The notes under the pieces: model-generated
What the model was told of the DNA's origin: nothing
Databases searched by the model: none
The model's input: only the letters and a program-made list of their open reading frames with translations
Made by a program: the position numbers and the translations under genes
Source: an uncultured bacterium
Lineage (GTDB): Bacteria; Planctomycetota; UBA1135; UBA2386
Direction of reading: 5' to 3'
NCBI GenBank assembly: GCA_937906475.1
Contig: CALCZA010000046.1
Location: forward strand, 1 to 64,000
Length of the DNA: 64,000 nt
Shown here: positions 43,051 through 51,208 of the stretch, one piece after another
Layout: each line of letters begins with the position of its first letter
How positions within the stretch are numbered: position 1 is the first letter of the stretch

Positions 43051-44409
43051 CTAGCGCTGGCCGCTCGATTCTCTGGGAGTGATGTTCTCGTAGGCCCACG
43101 TGAACGAGACGCGCTTTGCTCGCGGGGCGAGTTCTTCGATCCGCGGCAGGATCTTCTGGCGGTGCGTGGTTAGCTTCGCGCGTTGCGGGCGCTGTGCGTT
43201 GTAGAGCTTCGTGTGCTTCTCGGTGCGCGGGTCGCCTTCGAGCCCTTCGAGGGCTTCGGTGATGATCGCGGAGAGAGCGGCTGTCTCTTTTTGGATTGCG
43301 GCAAGGTCGCTGCGCAACACCTTGAGTTCGGCCTTCTCTGTTTCGCTGAGACCCTTGCTCGCGGGCGTCCACTGTGAATAGCCGCCTACCAAGAGATCGA
43401 GATCGCCATCGCCGTCGATATCGACAGCTTCTGGGTGAAGGCCGACATCGGGGCGCTTTGGCTCCGTGACCTTCGGCTTCGGGCTCGGCTCGATCAGGGT
43501 GATGGCTTGGCCGAACGAAGAACCCTCGTTCAAGTAGATTGCGACGCCACCGCCAGTGGCATCGCCAAAGGGGTCGCCCATGCCTGAAACCATCAGATCG
43601 AGCTTGCCGTCGCCGTTCCAGTCAACGCTGCGAATCGTCGCTACGGTGCCGGCGTCATGCATCGGCTTGCCGCCGGCCATGACCGTTTCGTTCTTGGCGG
43701 CGAACTGTGGCTTCTGGTTGCTGCCTTCGTTGCGGCGCAGGTAGACGTAGCCGCTCTTGTGGTCGCCGAGCACGAGGTCGAAGTCGCCGTCGGAGTCCCA
43801 GTCCATCGCGATTGCCGAAGTCAGGTGGCCTTCTGCAGGCTTACCGTTCGTTGTCGGCATGTTGCTTTCGGGGTTGCAGCGATCTGTGGCATCCCACTTC
43901 TTCTCCTCGAAGTTCCAGAACGCATTGAGCACGATGATCTCGCCATTCTTGTCGAGGATCGTATGCGGTTGCTGCCAATGCTTGCCGTCGCCGAATGCGA
44001 CGTGTGGCGAGCCATCGAAGATGCCCACAACGATGTCGAGGTGTCCGTCATCATTAAAGTCCACGAACTGTGGACTCATGCCGATGCATCACCAGTTGCC
44101 GAAGTCGAGGATCTTGCCGTTGGCATCCTTGAGCTTCTGTTCGTTCGCAAACGTGCCGTCTGCATTCTGTAGCGAGAAGGTCAGGTGACCACGCAGGTCG
44201 CCGATGACGATGTCGAAACGGCCGTCGCCGTTGAGGTCGTGCGCGGCGGGCGATGGATACATGCGCCCCATGCCGAGCATCTTGTCACCAGCGCTAATGC
44301 GAACGGGTTCTTTGAATTGTATGCCTTGCGAGAACGCATGGGATGTCAAAGCTGCGCCCGTGAGCGCGAGGATGGCCAGTGGCCTCAGGGTCTGCGTCGC
44401 TACCTTCAT
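43051..44409 (-). CDS. VCBS/FG-GAP repeat exoprotein with in-frame TGA (candidate selenoprotein)
   Basis: Read through one TGA the protein has 452 residues from ATG 44409. A signal peptide (MKVATQTLRPLAILALTGAA) is followed by five calcium-type FG-GAP/VCBS motifs: DLNGDGRFDI, DFNDDGHLDI, DWDSDGDFDL, DWNGDGKLDL and DIDGDGDLDL. The TGA at 44089-44091 is codon 107, in the run NW-TGA-CIGMSPQFVDF, and the frame is uninterrupted on both sides. If TGA is selenocysteine the protein has an adjacent Sec-Cys pair. Immediately downstream is a perfect stem-loop consistent with a bacterial SECIS element. Alternatives are a recent nonsense mutation or a sequencing error. If the TGA stops translation the export signal and most VCBS repeats are separated. 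Confidence 0.75.
44058..44076 (-). promoter_or_regulatory. Candidate bacterial SECIS element
   Basis: On the coding strand the stem is AGTCCAC / GTGGACT, 7 perfect base pairs, around a 5-base loop AGTTC. Twelve bases separate the TGA from the stem base, so the loop starts 19 bases after the TGA. Bacterial SECIS elements normally have the apical loop 16-37 bases after UGA with a G in the first two loop positions; both hold here. Confidence 0.6.
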
Positions 44410-44867
44410 AATGGCTCTAGAGGATAGCGAGTCGCTGCCAGCGGTGGGCGTCTTACGGTCATTGGCGACGCGTTCTGGCGGGGTCGCTGTCTGGGGTGAG
44501 CAAATTAGCGACCTGGCAATGCGGAGATGATTCGCCATCTCGTTTATTCGTATTGCCTTATGTCATTCGACTCGGCGGATTACAGCATGCCTCGCGGCAA
44601 GCGAATGACGGTAACGATGGCCGCCACGATCCAGGACTGCATCGTCGAAGAACGCTCCGCCCAGGACCATGACCGCGGTGTCGATGTTGCTAGTCGTGTT
44701 GGCCAAGGACCGAAAGTTCACCCGCCCGGATCAACAACCCGGTGAGGTTGAAGATGGCGTCGATGCTGGCGATGAGGGCTGGACAGTGCGTGGTAAGGCG
44801 GCGTTCTGGCGCGACGCGTGGATCGTCATGATGGCCAGATCGGTGAAGTTCGGTATCGTTGCCATTC
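44410..44867. other. Intergenic region, possible decayed coding
   Basis: About 455 bases between divergent genes, presumably with both promoters. A minus-strand frame around 44570-44710 reads like protein (NTTSNIDTAVMVLGGAFFDD) but has no good start and no family, so it is at most a remnant. Nothing else is recognised. Confidence 0.4.
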
Positions 44868-45653
44868 ATGCGGTGGGCATTTGCGGTGGTGCTGTTGCTG
44901 ACAGGATGCGTGGGCTTTCATCCCTTGCATCCCGAGTGGGACAAAGTGAACCAGTCGGTGGCTGGCGGGCCGACTGATGACGCGTCGTCTTATCGACCGA
45001 CATCGGACAACCCGTGGCAGGTTATTGGCTACAGCCATCAAGGGCGGCCACTGCGCATTCGTCGCATCGGCAACGGACCGAGGCGCGTGATCTGGATCGG
45101 TGGCATCCACGGCAACGAGCGTGAGGGTTCGGTTTCGACGGCCGAGTTGCCATTGGCGCTGTCGCGTGTGGCCGGCGCGCTTGGTCAGGTAACGCTGACG
45201 ATTCTCGAAGACGTGAATCCTGACGGCACGGCGTTGCATCGACGCACCAATGCCAACGGCATCGATCTCAACCGCAACTACCCGGCGCGAAACTTCCTAG
45301 CCGGCAAGTCCTTCGGCGAGCGCCCGCTCGACCAACCCGAAGCGAAGGTGCTGCATGATCTGGTATGCGCCGAACGGCCACATCTCGTGATCGTCGCGCA
45401 CAGTTGGCGCAACGATCACTTCATCAACTTCGATGGTCCGGCTGTGAAGCATGCGGAGTTGTTCAGTGAGCGTTCGAACTACCGCGTGAAGCCATCCGAT
45501 CGCATCGCACCGACACCCGGTTCGCTTGGCTCGTGGATTGGCCGCAAGCTAGGCATCCCGATCCTGACACTCGAGCATCAGCGCGGCAGTGACCCGCTAA
45601 AGTGCTGGCTGGATACGCGTAGAGCGATTCTGTCAGTCATCCTGTCCGCATAG
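44868..45653 (+). CDS. M14-family murein peptide amidase-like lipoprotein
   Basis: 261 residues from ATG 44868. A lipoprotein signal has lipobox LLTGC with Cys14. The M14 carboxypeptidase fold follows: zinc ligands His81 and Glu84 in GGIHGNERE and His178 in IVAHSW, substrate-side VNPDG and LNRNYP, and catalytic Glu236 in LTLEHQ. The pattern fits MpaA-like enzymes, which cut between D-Glu and diaminopimelate in murein tripeptide. The downstream oligopeptide permease genes follow at once (5 bases to the next ATG), supporting a peptidoglycan-peptide recycling role, which is inferred. Confidence 0.8.
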   Translation: MRWAFAVVLLLTGCVGFHPLHPEWDKVNQSVAGGPTDDASSYRPTSDNPWQVIGYSHQGRPLRIRRIGNGPRRVIWIGGIHGNEREGSVSTAELPLALSRVAGALGQVTLTILEDVNPDGTALHRRTNANGIDLNRNYPARNFLAGKSFGERPLDQPEAKVLHDLVCAERPHLVIVAHSWRNDHFINFDGPAVKHAELFSERSNYRVKPSDRIAPTPGSLGSWIGRKLGIPILTLEHQRGSDPLKCWLDTRRAILSVILSA

Positions 45654-45658
45654 GTCGA

Positions 45659-46678
45659 ATGGGGCGCTGGTTCCTGATTCGCCTCCTGTGGTTGCTCGTG
45701 ACGCTGTTGGGCGTCACGTTTGTGACGTTCCTTGTGCTCGATTTGGCACCCGTCGATCGTGCCGAGATCGAAGTGATGAAGGCGCGGCAATCAGACTCGT
45801 ATGTCGATGTTGCGCATCGCAACGAATCGATCCGGAAACTGCGCATGCACTTTGGCATGGCCGACCCCGTCACCGGCGAACCGTTGCCGCTGTGGCGGCG
45901 CTACAAGGCGTGGTTGGGCAATGCGTTGACGTTGCGTTTGGCCGGGCCGGGAGAAGACCACGCAGCACTGTGGCGGCGACTGGCCGAAGCGCTGCCGGTG
46001 ACGATGTTGCTTGGTGGCATCAGTCTGTTGATTGCGTTGCTGCTTGGCTTGCCGGTCGGTGTTTGGCTTGGGCGGCGAGTCGGTCGCCGCCGCGAACGCT
46101 TTTGGTCCGCGGTGATGCTGGCCGCCATTGGCGTGCCCGAGTTCTTGATGGCGACGCTGTTGTTGCTGACCTTCAGTGTCGTGTGGGTGCAGTGGTTCCC
46201 CGCGGGGGGACTGCGTTCGACCGGCGCCGACGAGTGGGCGTTCTTCTGGCAGTTGCTCGATTTCCTCTGGCACCTCGCTCTGCCGGTGTTCGTGATGTCC
46301 ATCGGGCCGCTGGTCATGGTGACCAGGTTTGTTCGCGATGCCGTGGCGCGTGCGTCGGCCGCACCATTCGTGATCAGTTTGCGCGCGCTTGGCGTCGAAC
46401 CAAAGACGGTGAATCGGCGATTGCTGCGTCATGGCGCGGTGCCCGTCGCAACTCTGACTGGTGGCTTGCTGCCACTGTTGGTTGGAGGGTCGATCATCGT
46501 TGAGAACCTGTTCTCGCTCGATGGGCTTGGCCATCTCGCGTTCCGCGCCGTGCTTGGCCAGGACCAGGCGATCGTGATGGCGCTGGTGTTGTTGACGTCG
46601 ACGGTGACCTTACTGGCGCTGTTGATCTCTGATCTGATGCATCGTCTCGTCGACAATCGTGTGAGGTTGACGGATTGA
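45659..46678 (+). CDS. OppB/DppB-type ABC permease
   Basis: 339 residues with six membrane segments, beginning MGRWFLIRLLWLLVTLLGVTF, the usual start of peptide/nickel ABC permeases. The cytoplasmic EAA-like loop appears as DAVARASAAPFVISLRALGV. A 60-residue periplasmic loop follows the first helix. It transports peptides or similar solutes with OppC, an ATPase and a binding protein. It is coupled to the next permease by a 4-base overlap and to the upstream amidase. No ATPase or binding protein gene is here, so they must be elsewhere. Confidence 0.9.
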   Translation: MGRWFLIRLLWLLVTLLGVTFVTFLVLDLAPVDRAEIEVMKARQSDSYVDVAHRNESIRKLRMHFGMADPVTGEPLPLWRRYKAWLGNALTLRLAGPGEDHAALWRRLAEALPVTMLLGGISLLIALLLGLPVGVWLGRRVGRRRERFWSAVMLAAIGVPEFLMATLLLLTFSVVWVQWFPAGGLRSTGADEWAFFWQLLDFLWHLALPVFVMSIGPLVMVTRFVRDAVARASAAPFVISLRALGVEPKTVNRRLLRHGAVPVATLTGGLLPLLVGGSIIVENLFSLDGLGHLAFRAVLGQDQAIVMALVLLTSTVTLLALLISDLMHRLVDNRVRLTD

Positions 46679-47709
46679 GTAAGGCGAGCACAAACAGCGT
46701 CGAACTGGCCGCGACCGGAACTGCGCCCAAGAAGACGGGGCGGCAACAGAAGAGCGCACTGCGTGGTTGGTTGCCGTGGACATTCGTCGGCTTGATTCTG
46801 ACCGTGGGCATCTTCGCGCCGTTAATCGCCAACGATGTGCCGTTGGTTGCCAAGGTAGATGGCAGTTACAGCTTCCCGGCGTTCGCCGACCTCGTTGGAG
46901 ATGTGCCGCCGGGGCCACACGACCTCAGTTGGAAGCAATGGTGGTCCCGTTTGAGTAGCCAGGACGAAGACTGGGCTTGGATGCCGCCTCGCCCGTATGG
47001 GCCACTGGAGACGGATGCCGCACTATTTTACAGCGAGCCATCGTGGGCGCATCCGTTTGGCAACGACGACACCGGCCGCGATGTCTTGGCGCGTGTTGTG
47101 CATGGGGCCGCGACTGCGGTGTGCCTCGGGCTGCCGTCGGTGTTGATGGCTGCACTGATCGGCACGCTGCTTGGTGCGTGGGCCGGCTTTGCTCGCGGCA
47201 TCGTCGATGTGGTCGTGCAGCGATTCATCGATGTGTTCCTGTGCTTCCCAACTTTGCTGTTCTTGTTGTTCGCGTCGGCGTTCTTCGGGAGTTCGTGGTT
47301 CGCGCTGATCACCGTCATGGTGCTGCGCTTCTGGATCAGCTTCGCGCGCATTGTGCGCGGCGAGATGCTGTCACTGCGCGAACGCGACTTTGTGCTCGTT
47401 GCGCGTGGCCTCGGAATCTCGACCTGGCGCATTCTAGTGCGTCACTTGATGCCGCAGACCATCAGTGCCATTGGTGTGACTGCAGCGTTCTGTATGGCGT
47501 CCGCGATCGTGGCGGAATCGACCCTGTCTTTCCTCGGCGTCGGCCCGAACGCGCAAAGCTCGTGGGGCACGATGCTGCGTCAGGGCAGCGAGCAGGCAGC
47601 GATCGGTGCCTGGCACCTGTGGTTCTTCCCAGCGGCGGCGATTATCACCGTGGTCGTCAGCTGCCACATGCTTGCTGATCGCCTGCGCGTGCAGCCAACG
47701 GCACAGTGA
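46675..47709 (+). CDS. OppC/DppC-type ABC permease
   Basis: 344 residues from TTG 46675, overlapping the upstream stop. Six membrane segments. Conserved points are FGNDDTGRDVLARVVHGAATAV, the EAA loop REDFVLVARGLGIS-like segment (RERDFVLVARGLGISTWR), and SFLGVGPNAQSSWG near the C-terminus. A long insertion at about 60-120 lies between the first helix and the GNDDTGRD motif. It pairs with the OppB-like protein as the second permease subunit. Confidence 0.9.
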   Translation: MSKASTNSVELAATGTAPKKTGRQQKSALRGWLPWTFVGLILTVGIFAPLIANDVPLVAKVDGSYSFPAFADLVGDVPPGPHDLSWKQWWSRLSSQDEDWAWMPPRPYGPLETDAALFYSEPSWAHPFGNDDTGRDVLARVVHGAATAVCLGLPSVLMAALIGTLLGAWAGFARGIVDVVVQRFIDVFLCFPTLLFLLFASAFFGSSWFALITVMVLRFWISFARIVRGEMLSLRERDFVLVARGLGISTWRILVRHLMPQTISAIGVTAAFCMASAIVAESTLSFLGVGPNAQSSWGTMLRQGSEQAAIGAWHLWFFPAAAIITVVVSCHMLADRLRVQPTAQ

Positions 47710-47743
47710 TCTGCGCGTTGTGTTCGATTGCTATGGTGGGTGC

Positions 47744-47770
47744 GCGGCGGCGATAGGGGCTCGCCGCCGC
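47744..47770. terminator. Strong hairpin between convergent genes
   Basis: A perfect 10-bp stem (GCGGCGGCGA/TCGCCGCCGC) closes a 7-base loop. It lies between the OppC stop at 47709 and the S9 peptidase stop at 47785, as expected for bidirectional termination. Confidence 0.6.
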
Positions 47771-47777
47771 AAAGCAG

Positions 47778-47795
47778 ACTCGCGCTAGCGCGAGT
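47778..47795. terminator. Palindrome over the S9 peptidase stop
   Basis: An 18-bp perfect palindrome (ACTCGCGCT/AGCGCGAGT) centred on CTAG includes the stop codon of the leftward S9 peptidase gene. It may contribute to termination with the adjacent hairpin. Confidence 0.4.
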
Positions 47796-50700
47796 GGGCC
47801 TTCGACTTGTCGCCGACGTTGGAGCCGGCTTGACGGTCACCAAGCAGGTGCTCGGCGAAGTATTCCCACGTGCGATGCTTCATGTATTCGTTCGCCGCGC
47901 CGAAGCTGTGGCGAGCACCGGGAATGATCAGCATGTCGAAGCGCTTGTTGGCTTTGATCAGCGCATTGACCAGTCGCATGGTGCCAGCGGGATGCACGTT
48001 GTTGTCGATTTCGCCGTGCACGAGCAGCAGCTTGCCCTCGAGGTTCTCAGCGAGCTCCCAAGTCGTTGCGACCTTGATGTCGAACTTGGTCTTCTTCTCG
48101 ACGGCGTCGTTCTCGTTGACCTTCTCGGTCTTCTTCTTCTTGTCGCCCTTCTGGCCTTGCTTGGCTTTGGCATCTGCGACGGTGCCGCCCTTCTTCTTGG
48201 CTTTGGTATCAGCGACCTTCTTGTCGGTCTTCTTCACGGCTTTCTTAGTCCCGTCTTTTTCGGTGCCTTCCTTGTCGGTGGTCTTCTCGCTGTCTTTCGC
48301 CTTGGCCTTCTTGAGGCCGTGGTAACGCTCCGACCAGGAGTTGTTGTAGATGTTGTTGTCGTGGTTGCCGGCCGTCGACACGCCAACCTTGAAGAACCGG
48401 TTGTAGGGCGGCTTCAGTAGCGCGGTGGCGGTTAGGAACCCGCCGCCGGAGTGGCCGAACATGCCGATGCGTTCGATGTCGATGAATTCGTGGCGTGCGG
48501 CCAGTTGCTCGATCGCGGTCTTCTTATCCTCGAGGGGATAGTCGCGCATGTTGAAGTAGCCGTAGCTGCCGTAGGCCTTTGATCGTGTCGGCGTGCCACC
48601 TCGGTGGCCAACCTGGATGACGATGAAGCCAACCTGCGCCAGCTCCTGTAGCCGGTGCGTCGCTGAGAACGTGTGCGTCACACCTTCGGTTTGTGGGCCG
48701 GGGTAGACGTGCACGATCAGCGGGTACTTCTTGGTCTCGTCGAAGTCGAACGGCTTCCACATGTTGCCGTAGAGGTCGGTGGTGCCATCCGCCGCCTTGA
48801 CGACGAAGCGCTCCGGTGCGCTCCAGCCAAGCTGCTCTAGCTGCCTCGTGTCCGACTCTTCGAGCGGCATCACTAGGTTGCCTTCGGCATCGCGAAGCAC
48901 GGAAACGGGTGCCTTGTCGGTGCGCGAGCAGTTATCGACGATAAATTTTCGCGACTTCGATAGTTGCGAACGATGGCTGGCGTCGCCTGCGTCGAGCAAG
49001 GTTAGATCGCCGCCGTCCAAGCGCACTCGATAGAGGTGCTCGTAGTAGACGTTCTCGCGTTTCTCGCGACCGTTGCCACGGAACCACATCAGTCCCTTCT
49101 CTTCATCGATGTCGATGATGCTGCTGGCGCGGAAGCGACCACGGGTGATCGCGTTTTTCAGCGTGCCGTTGGTGTCGTAGAGGTAGTAGTGACCCCAGCC
49201 GCTGCGCTCGGACCACCAGATCATCTCGTTGCGATCATCGAGGTAACGCAGGCGTTGCGTCACCATACCAGCCTTCTCAAGGCTCTCGGAGAACAGCACC
49301 TTGAAGTCACCGGTTTCGGGATCGACGATGCCATACTCGATGTTGCGAACCAAGCGGTCGCGACGCATGACGCGCAGTTCACCGTTTTTCATCCAGCGCA
49401 GGTCGACGTAGCTCTCGTCCTTCCACTTCGGCTTCAGGCGCACCATCTTGCCAGTCTTGCGTTGGAACATCATCAGCTCGCTGTGACGCACGTTGTTCTC
49501 GCCAGGCATCGAGTACTTGTATTGCTGCAGCGTCGGGCGCGGCTCGCTTAGTGAGTTGACGAGGAACAGCTCAGCGACGTCACGTGAGTCCGTGCGCGTG
49601 ACGTAGAACGCGCTCGAATCGAGCGACCAATTGACGGACGTCGGCGTGCTCCAGTCATCCTCGTCGTTGCCGCCGTAGGAGTAGTCTTTTTGGCCGTCCG
49701 TGGTCAGTTGCTTGGCTGCGGTTTCGGCGAACGGGAAGCGCAGGGCTTCCTTCTCGTCGGCCTTCTTCGCCGGCTTCTTCTTCTTCGCTTTGGTGGACCT
49801 CACGTTGGTGGCCTTCGCCTTGGTGTCCTTCGCCTTGGTGTCTTTCGCTTTGGTGTCCTTCGCTTTGGTGTCTTTCGCTTTGGTGTCCTTCGCTTTGGTG
49901 TCCTTCGCCTTGGTGGCCTTGGCTTTGATGGACCTCACCTTGGTGTCCTTCACCTTGGTGTCTTCCTTCTTCTTTGAGTCGCCTTCGACCGCCTTCGCAT
50001 CGTCCTCTGCTTTCGGCTTGTCGCTCTTCACCTTGGCTAGATCTTGTAGTTCCCCGGTGCGTTCGACGATGTAGAGGTTGTTCTTCCTCGATAGCACATA
50101 TAGCTCGAGGTTGGGCGAGAACGATGAGCGGTGGCCGCGTTTCGCTTGCGCGACTGCTCGCGGATCGACCTTCTCTTCTTCCTTGTCCTTGTCCTGGTCT
50201 TCTGTCTTGTCTGCCTCGGACTTCTTGTCCTTCTTCTTGTGCTCTTTTTCGTAGGTCTCGAGGGCGCCACGCCATTGCGACAGCAGGGCCTTCTCGCGTT
50301 TCTCGGTCGCCTTCTTCTTCTCGGCTTCGGTCAGTTCCTTCTTCTTAGTGCTCGTCGATTGCGAGCGACCGCGGCCACGTTGGCGTCGAGACGAAGATGG
50401 CGTAGCCGAGCTGTCGCTCTTCTTCGTCTTGGCCTTCTTTTCTAGTTTCGCGCTTGAGCGCGTGTAGACGAAGTTCATGCCCTTGACGGAGAACTGCATC
50501 TCGTCGCCAGTCTTGTCAAATTTGACGCTGCTCAGCGAGATCGTTTCTTCGTCGATCGGCATCTTGCAGGCTTCGCTAAGCAGCGCCGCCAAGAGTTCGT
50601 GATCGAACAGCGGTACCTTGGTCTTGGCGACCGGATCGACCAACCAGTAGCGGCGGCCTTCACTAGTGCGGAACGCGTACCAAAGCGTCTCGGAATCCGG

Positions 50701-50934
50701 AATCCAACTAGCGCTAACCGACGAGTCGTAGGTGAACTTGCGCAGGAACGACGACGAGAACTTGTTCGCCTGTTTGTAGTTCGCCTTGTTGAGCGGGATG
50801 CGTTCGCTGACCTCCTGTGCCTGTGCGGCTGGTGCGAGCAACAGCAGCAGCACCGTCGAAACGATGGACAGGAGAGTCAGTCGGTTTGCGTAGGCAGAAC
50901 GCGGAGCACTGGCCGGAGAGTTGGAGCGATGCAT
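47785..50934 (-). CDS. S9 prolyl oligopeptidase / DPP IV-family peptidase with Lys-rich inserts
   Basis: 1049 residues. A signal peptide ends near AQAQ (37-40). The middle is a beta-propeller. The catalytic triad is Ser829 in FGHSGGG, Asp977 in HGEIDNNV and His1009 in PGARHSFG; the 790-830 region has SYGYFNMRDYPLED. Three lysine-rich low-complexity inserts occur: about 160-255, 301-395 with six perfect TKAKD units, and 874-950 between Ser829 and Asp977. Family members are about 650-750 residues, so the inserts account for most of the excess. Such enzymes cut dipeptides from N-termini or act on short oligopeptides, usually in the periplasm. Substrate unknown. Confidence 0.85.
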   Translation of the reverse strand: MHRSNSPASAPRSAYANRLTLLSIVSTVLLLLLAPAAQAQEVSERIPLNKANYKQANKFSSSFLRKFTYDSSVSASWIPDSETLWYAFRTSEGRRYWLVDPVAKTKVPLFDHELLAALLSEACKMPIDEETISLSSVKFDKTGDEMQFSVKGMNFVYTRSSAKLEKKAKTKKSDSSATPSSSRRQRGRGRSQSTSTKKKELTEAEKKKATEKREKALLSQWRGALETYEKEHKKKDKKSEADKTEDQDKDKEEEKVDPRAVAQAKRGHRSSFSPNLELYVLSRKNNLYIVERTGELQDLAKVKSDKPKAEDDAKAVEGDSKKKEDTKVKDTKVRSIKAKATKAKDTKAKDTKAKDTKAKDTKAKDTKAKDTKAKATNVRSTKAKKKKPAKKADEKEALRFPFAETAAKQLTTDGQKDYSYGGNDEDDWSTPTSVNWSLDSSAFYVTRTDSRDVAELFLVNSLSEPRPTLQQYKYSMPGENNVRHSELMMFQRKTGKMVRLKPKWKDESYVDLRWMKNGELRVMRRDRLVRNIEYGIVDPETGDFKVLFSESLEKAGMVTQRLRYLDDRNEMIWWSERSGWGHYYLYDTNGTLKNAITRGRFRASSIIDIDEEKGLMWFRGNGREKRENVYYEHLYRVRLDGGDLTLLDAGDASHRSQLSKSRKFIVDNCSRTDKAPVSVLRDAEGNLVMPLEESDTRQLEQLGWSAPERFVVKAADGTTDLYGNMWKPFDFDETKKYPLIVHVYPGPQTEGVTHTFSATHRLQELAQVGFIVIQVGHRGGTPTRSKAYGSYGYFNMRDYPLEDKKTAIEQLAARHEFIDIERIGMFGHSGGGFLTATALLKPPYNRFFKVGVSTAGNHDNNIYNNSWSERYHGLKKAKAKDSEKTTDKEGTEKDGTKKAVKKTDKKVADTKAKKKGGTVADAKAKQGQKGDKKKKTEKVNENDAVEKKTKFDIKVATTWELAENLEGKLLLVHGEIDNNVHPAGTMRLVNALIKANKRFDMLIIPGARHSFGAANEYMKHRTWEYFAEHLLGDRQAGSNVGDKSKAHSR
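49783..49959 (-). repeat. 15-bp minisatellite encoding TKAKD units
   Basis: Residues about 326-384 are an array of 5-residue units, including six perfect TKAKD copies (49825-49914) and flanking degenerate ones (TKVKD, TKVRS, TKAKA). Codons alternate AAA/AAG and GCG/GCC, so the units are not all identical at DNA level. It lies inside the S9 peptidase gene. Confidence 0.85.
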
Positions 50935-50940
50935 GGCTAG

Positions 50941-50972
50941 CGGGTTGGGTGGCGAACGGGTTGGGTGGCGAA
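50941..50972. repeat. Two tandem 16-bp units upstream of the S9 gene
   Basis: CGGGTTGGGTGGCGAA occurs twice in direct tandem in the promoter region of the divergent genes, with a third partial unit. Possibly a regulator site or slippage; no binding protein is evident. Confidence 0.6.
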
Positions 50973-51208
50973 CGGGTGCGAAGGCGTGGACTCGATGGGT
51001 TGGGGTCGGTCTCGTAGGCTATTCCAAGCCTTGAAGCCTGTCAGGTCGCGGCCTGTGTCGCATGTGTCACGAGCTTGTCTGCTGTGCGCGACATGCCCTT
51101 GGCCCCGAGCAAATGGTGCAAATCCCATATGGTGCACAGAGGGTGGATTTTCGATTGTTGCGGTTACTGTTCAGCGGTCCAATCCCCTCGAGCCACTCGG
51201 AGATCGCT

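Noticed and set aside
44570-44710. Minus-strand protein-like stretch in the 44.4-44.9 kb gap
   Set aside because: No initiation codon, frame broken and no recognised family; recorded only as possible decay.
49783-49959. Regular 15-bp array resembling a repeat locus such as CRISPR
   Set aside because: Units are directly adjacent without spacers and encode amino acids in frame inside the S9 peptidase.
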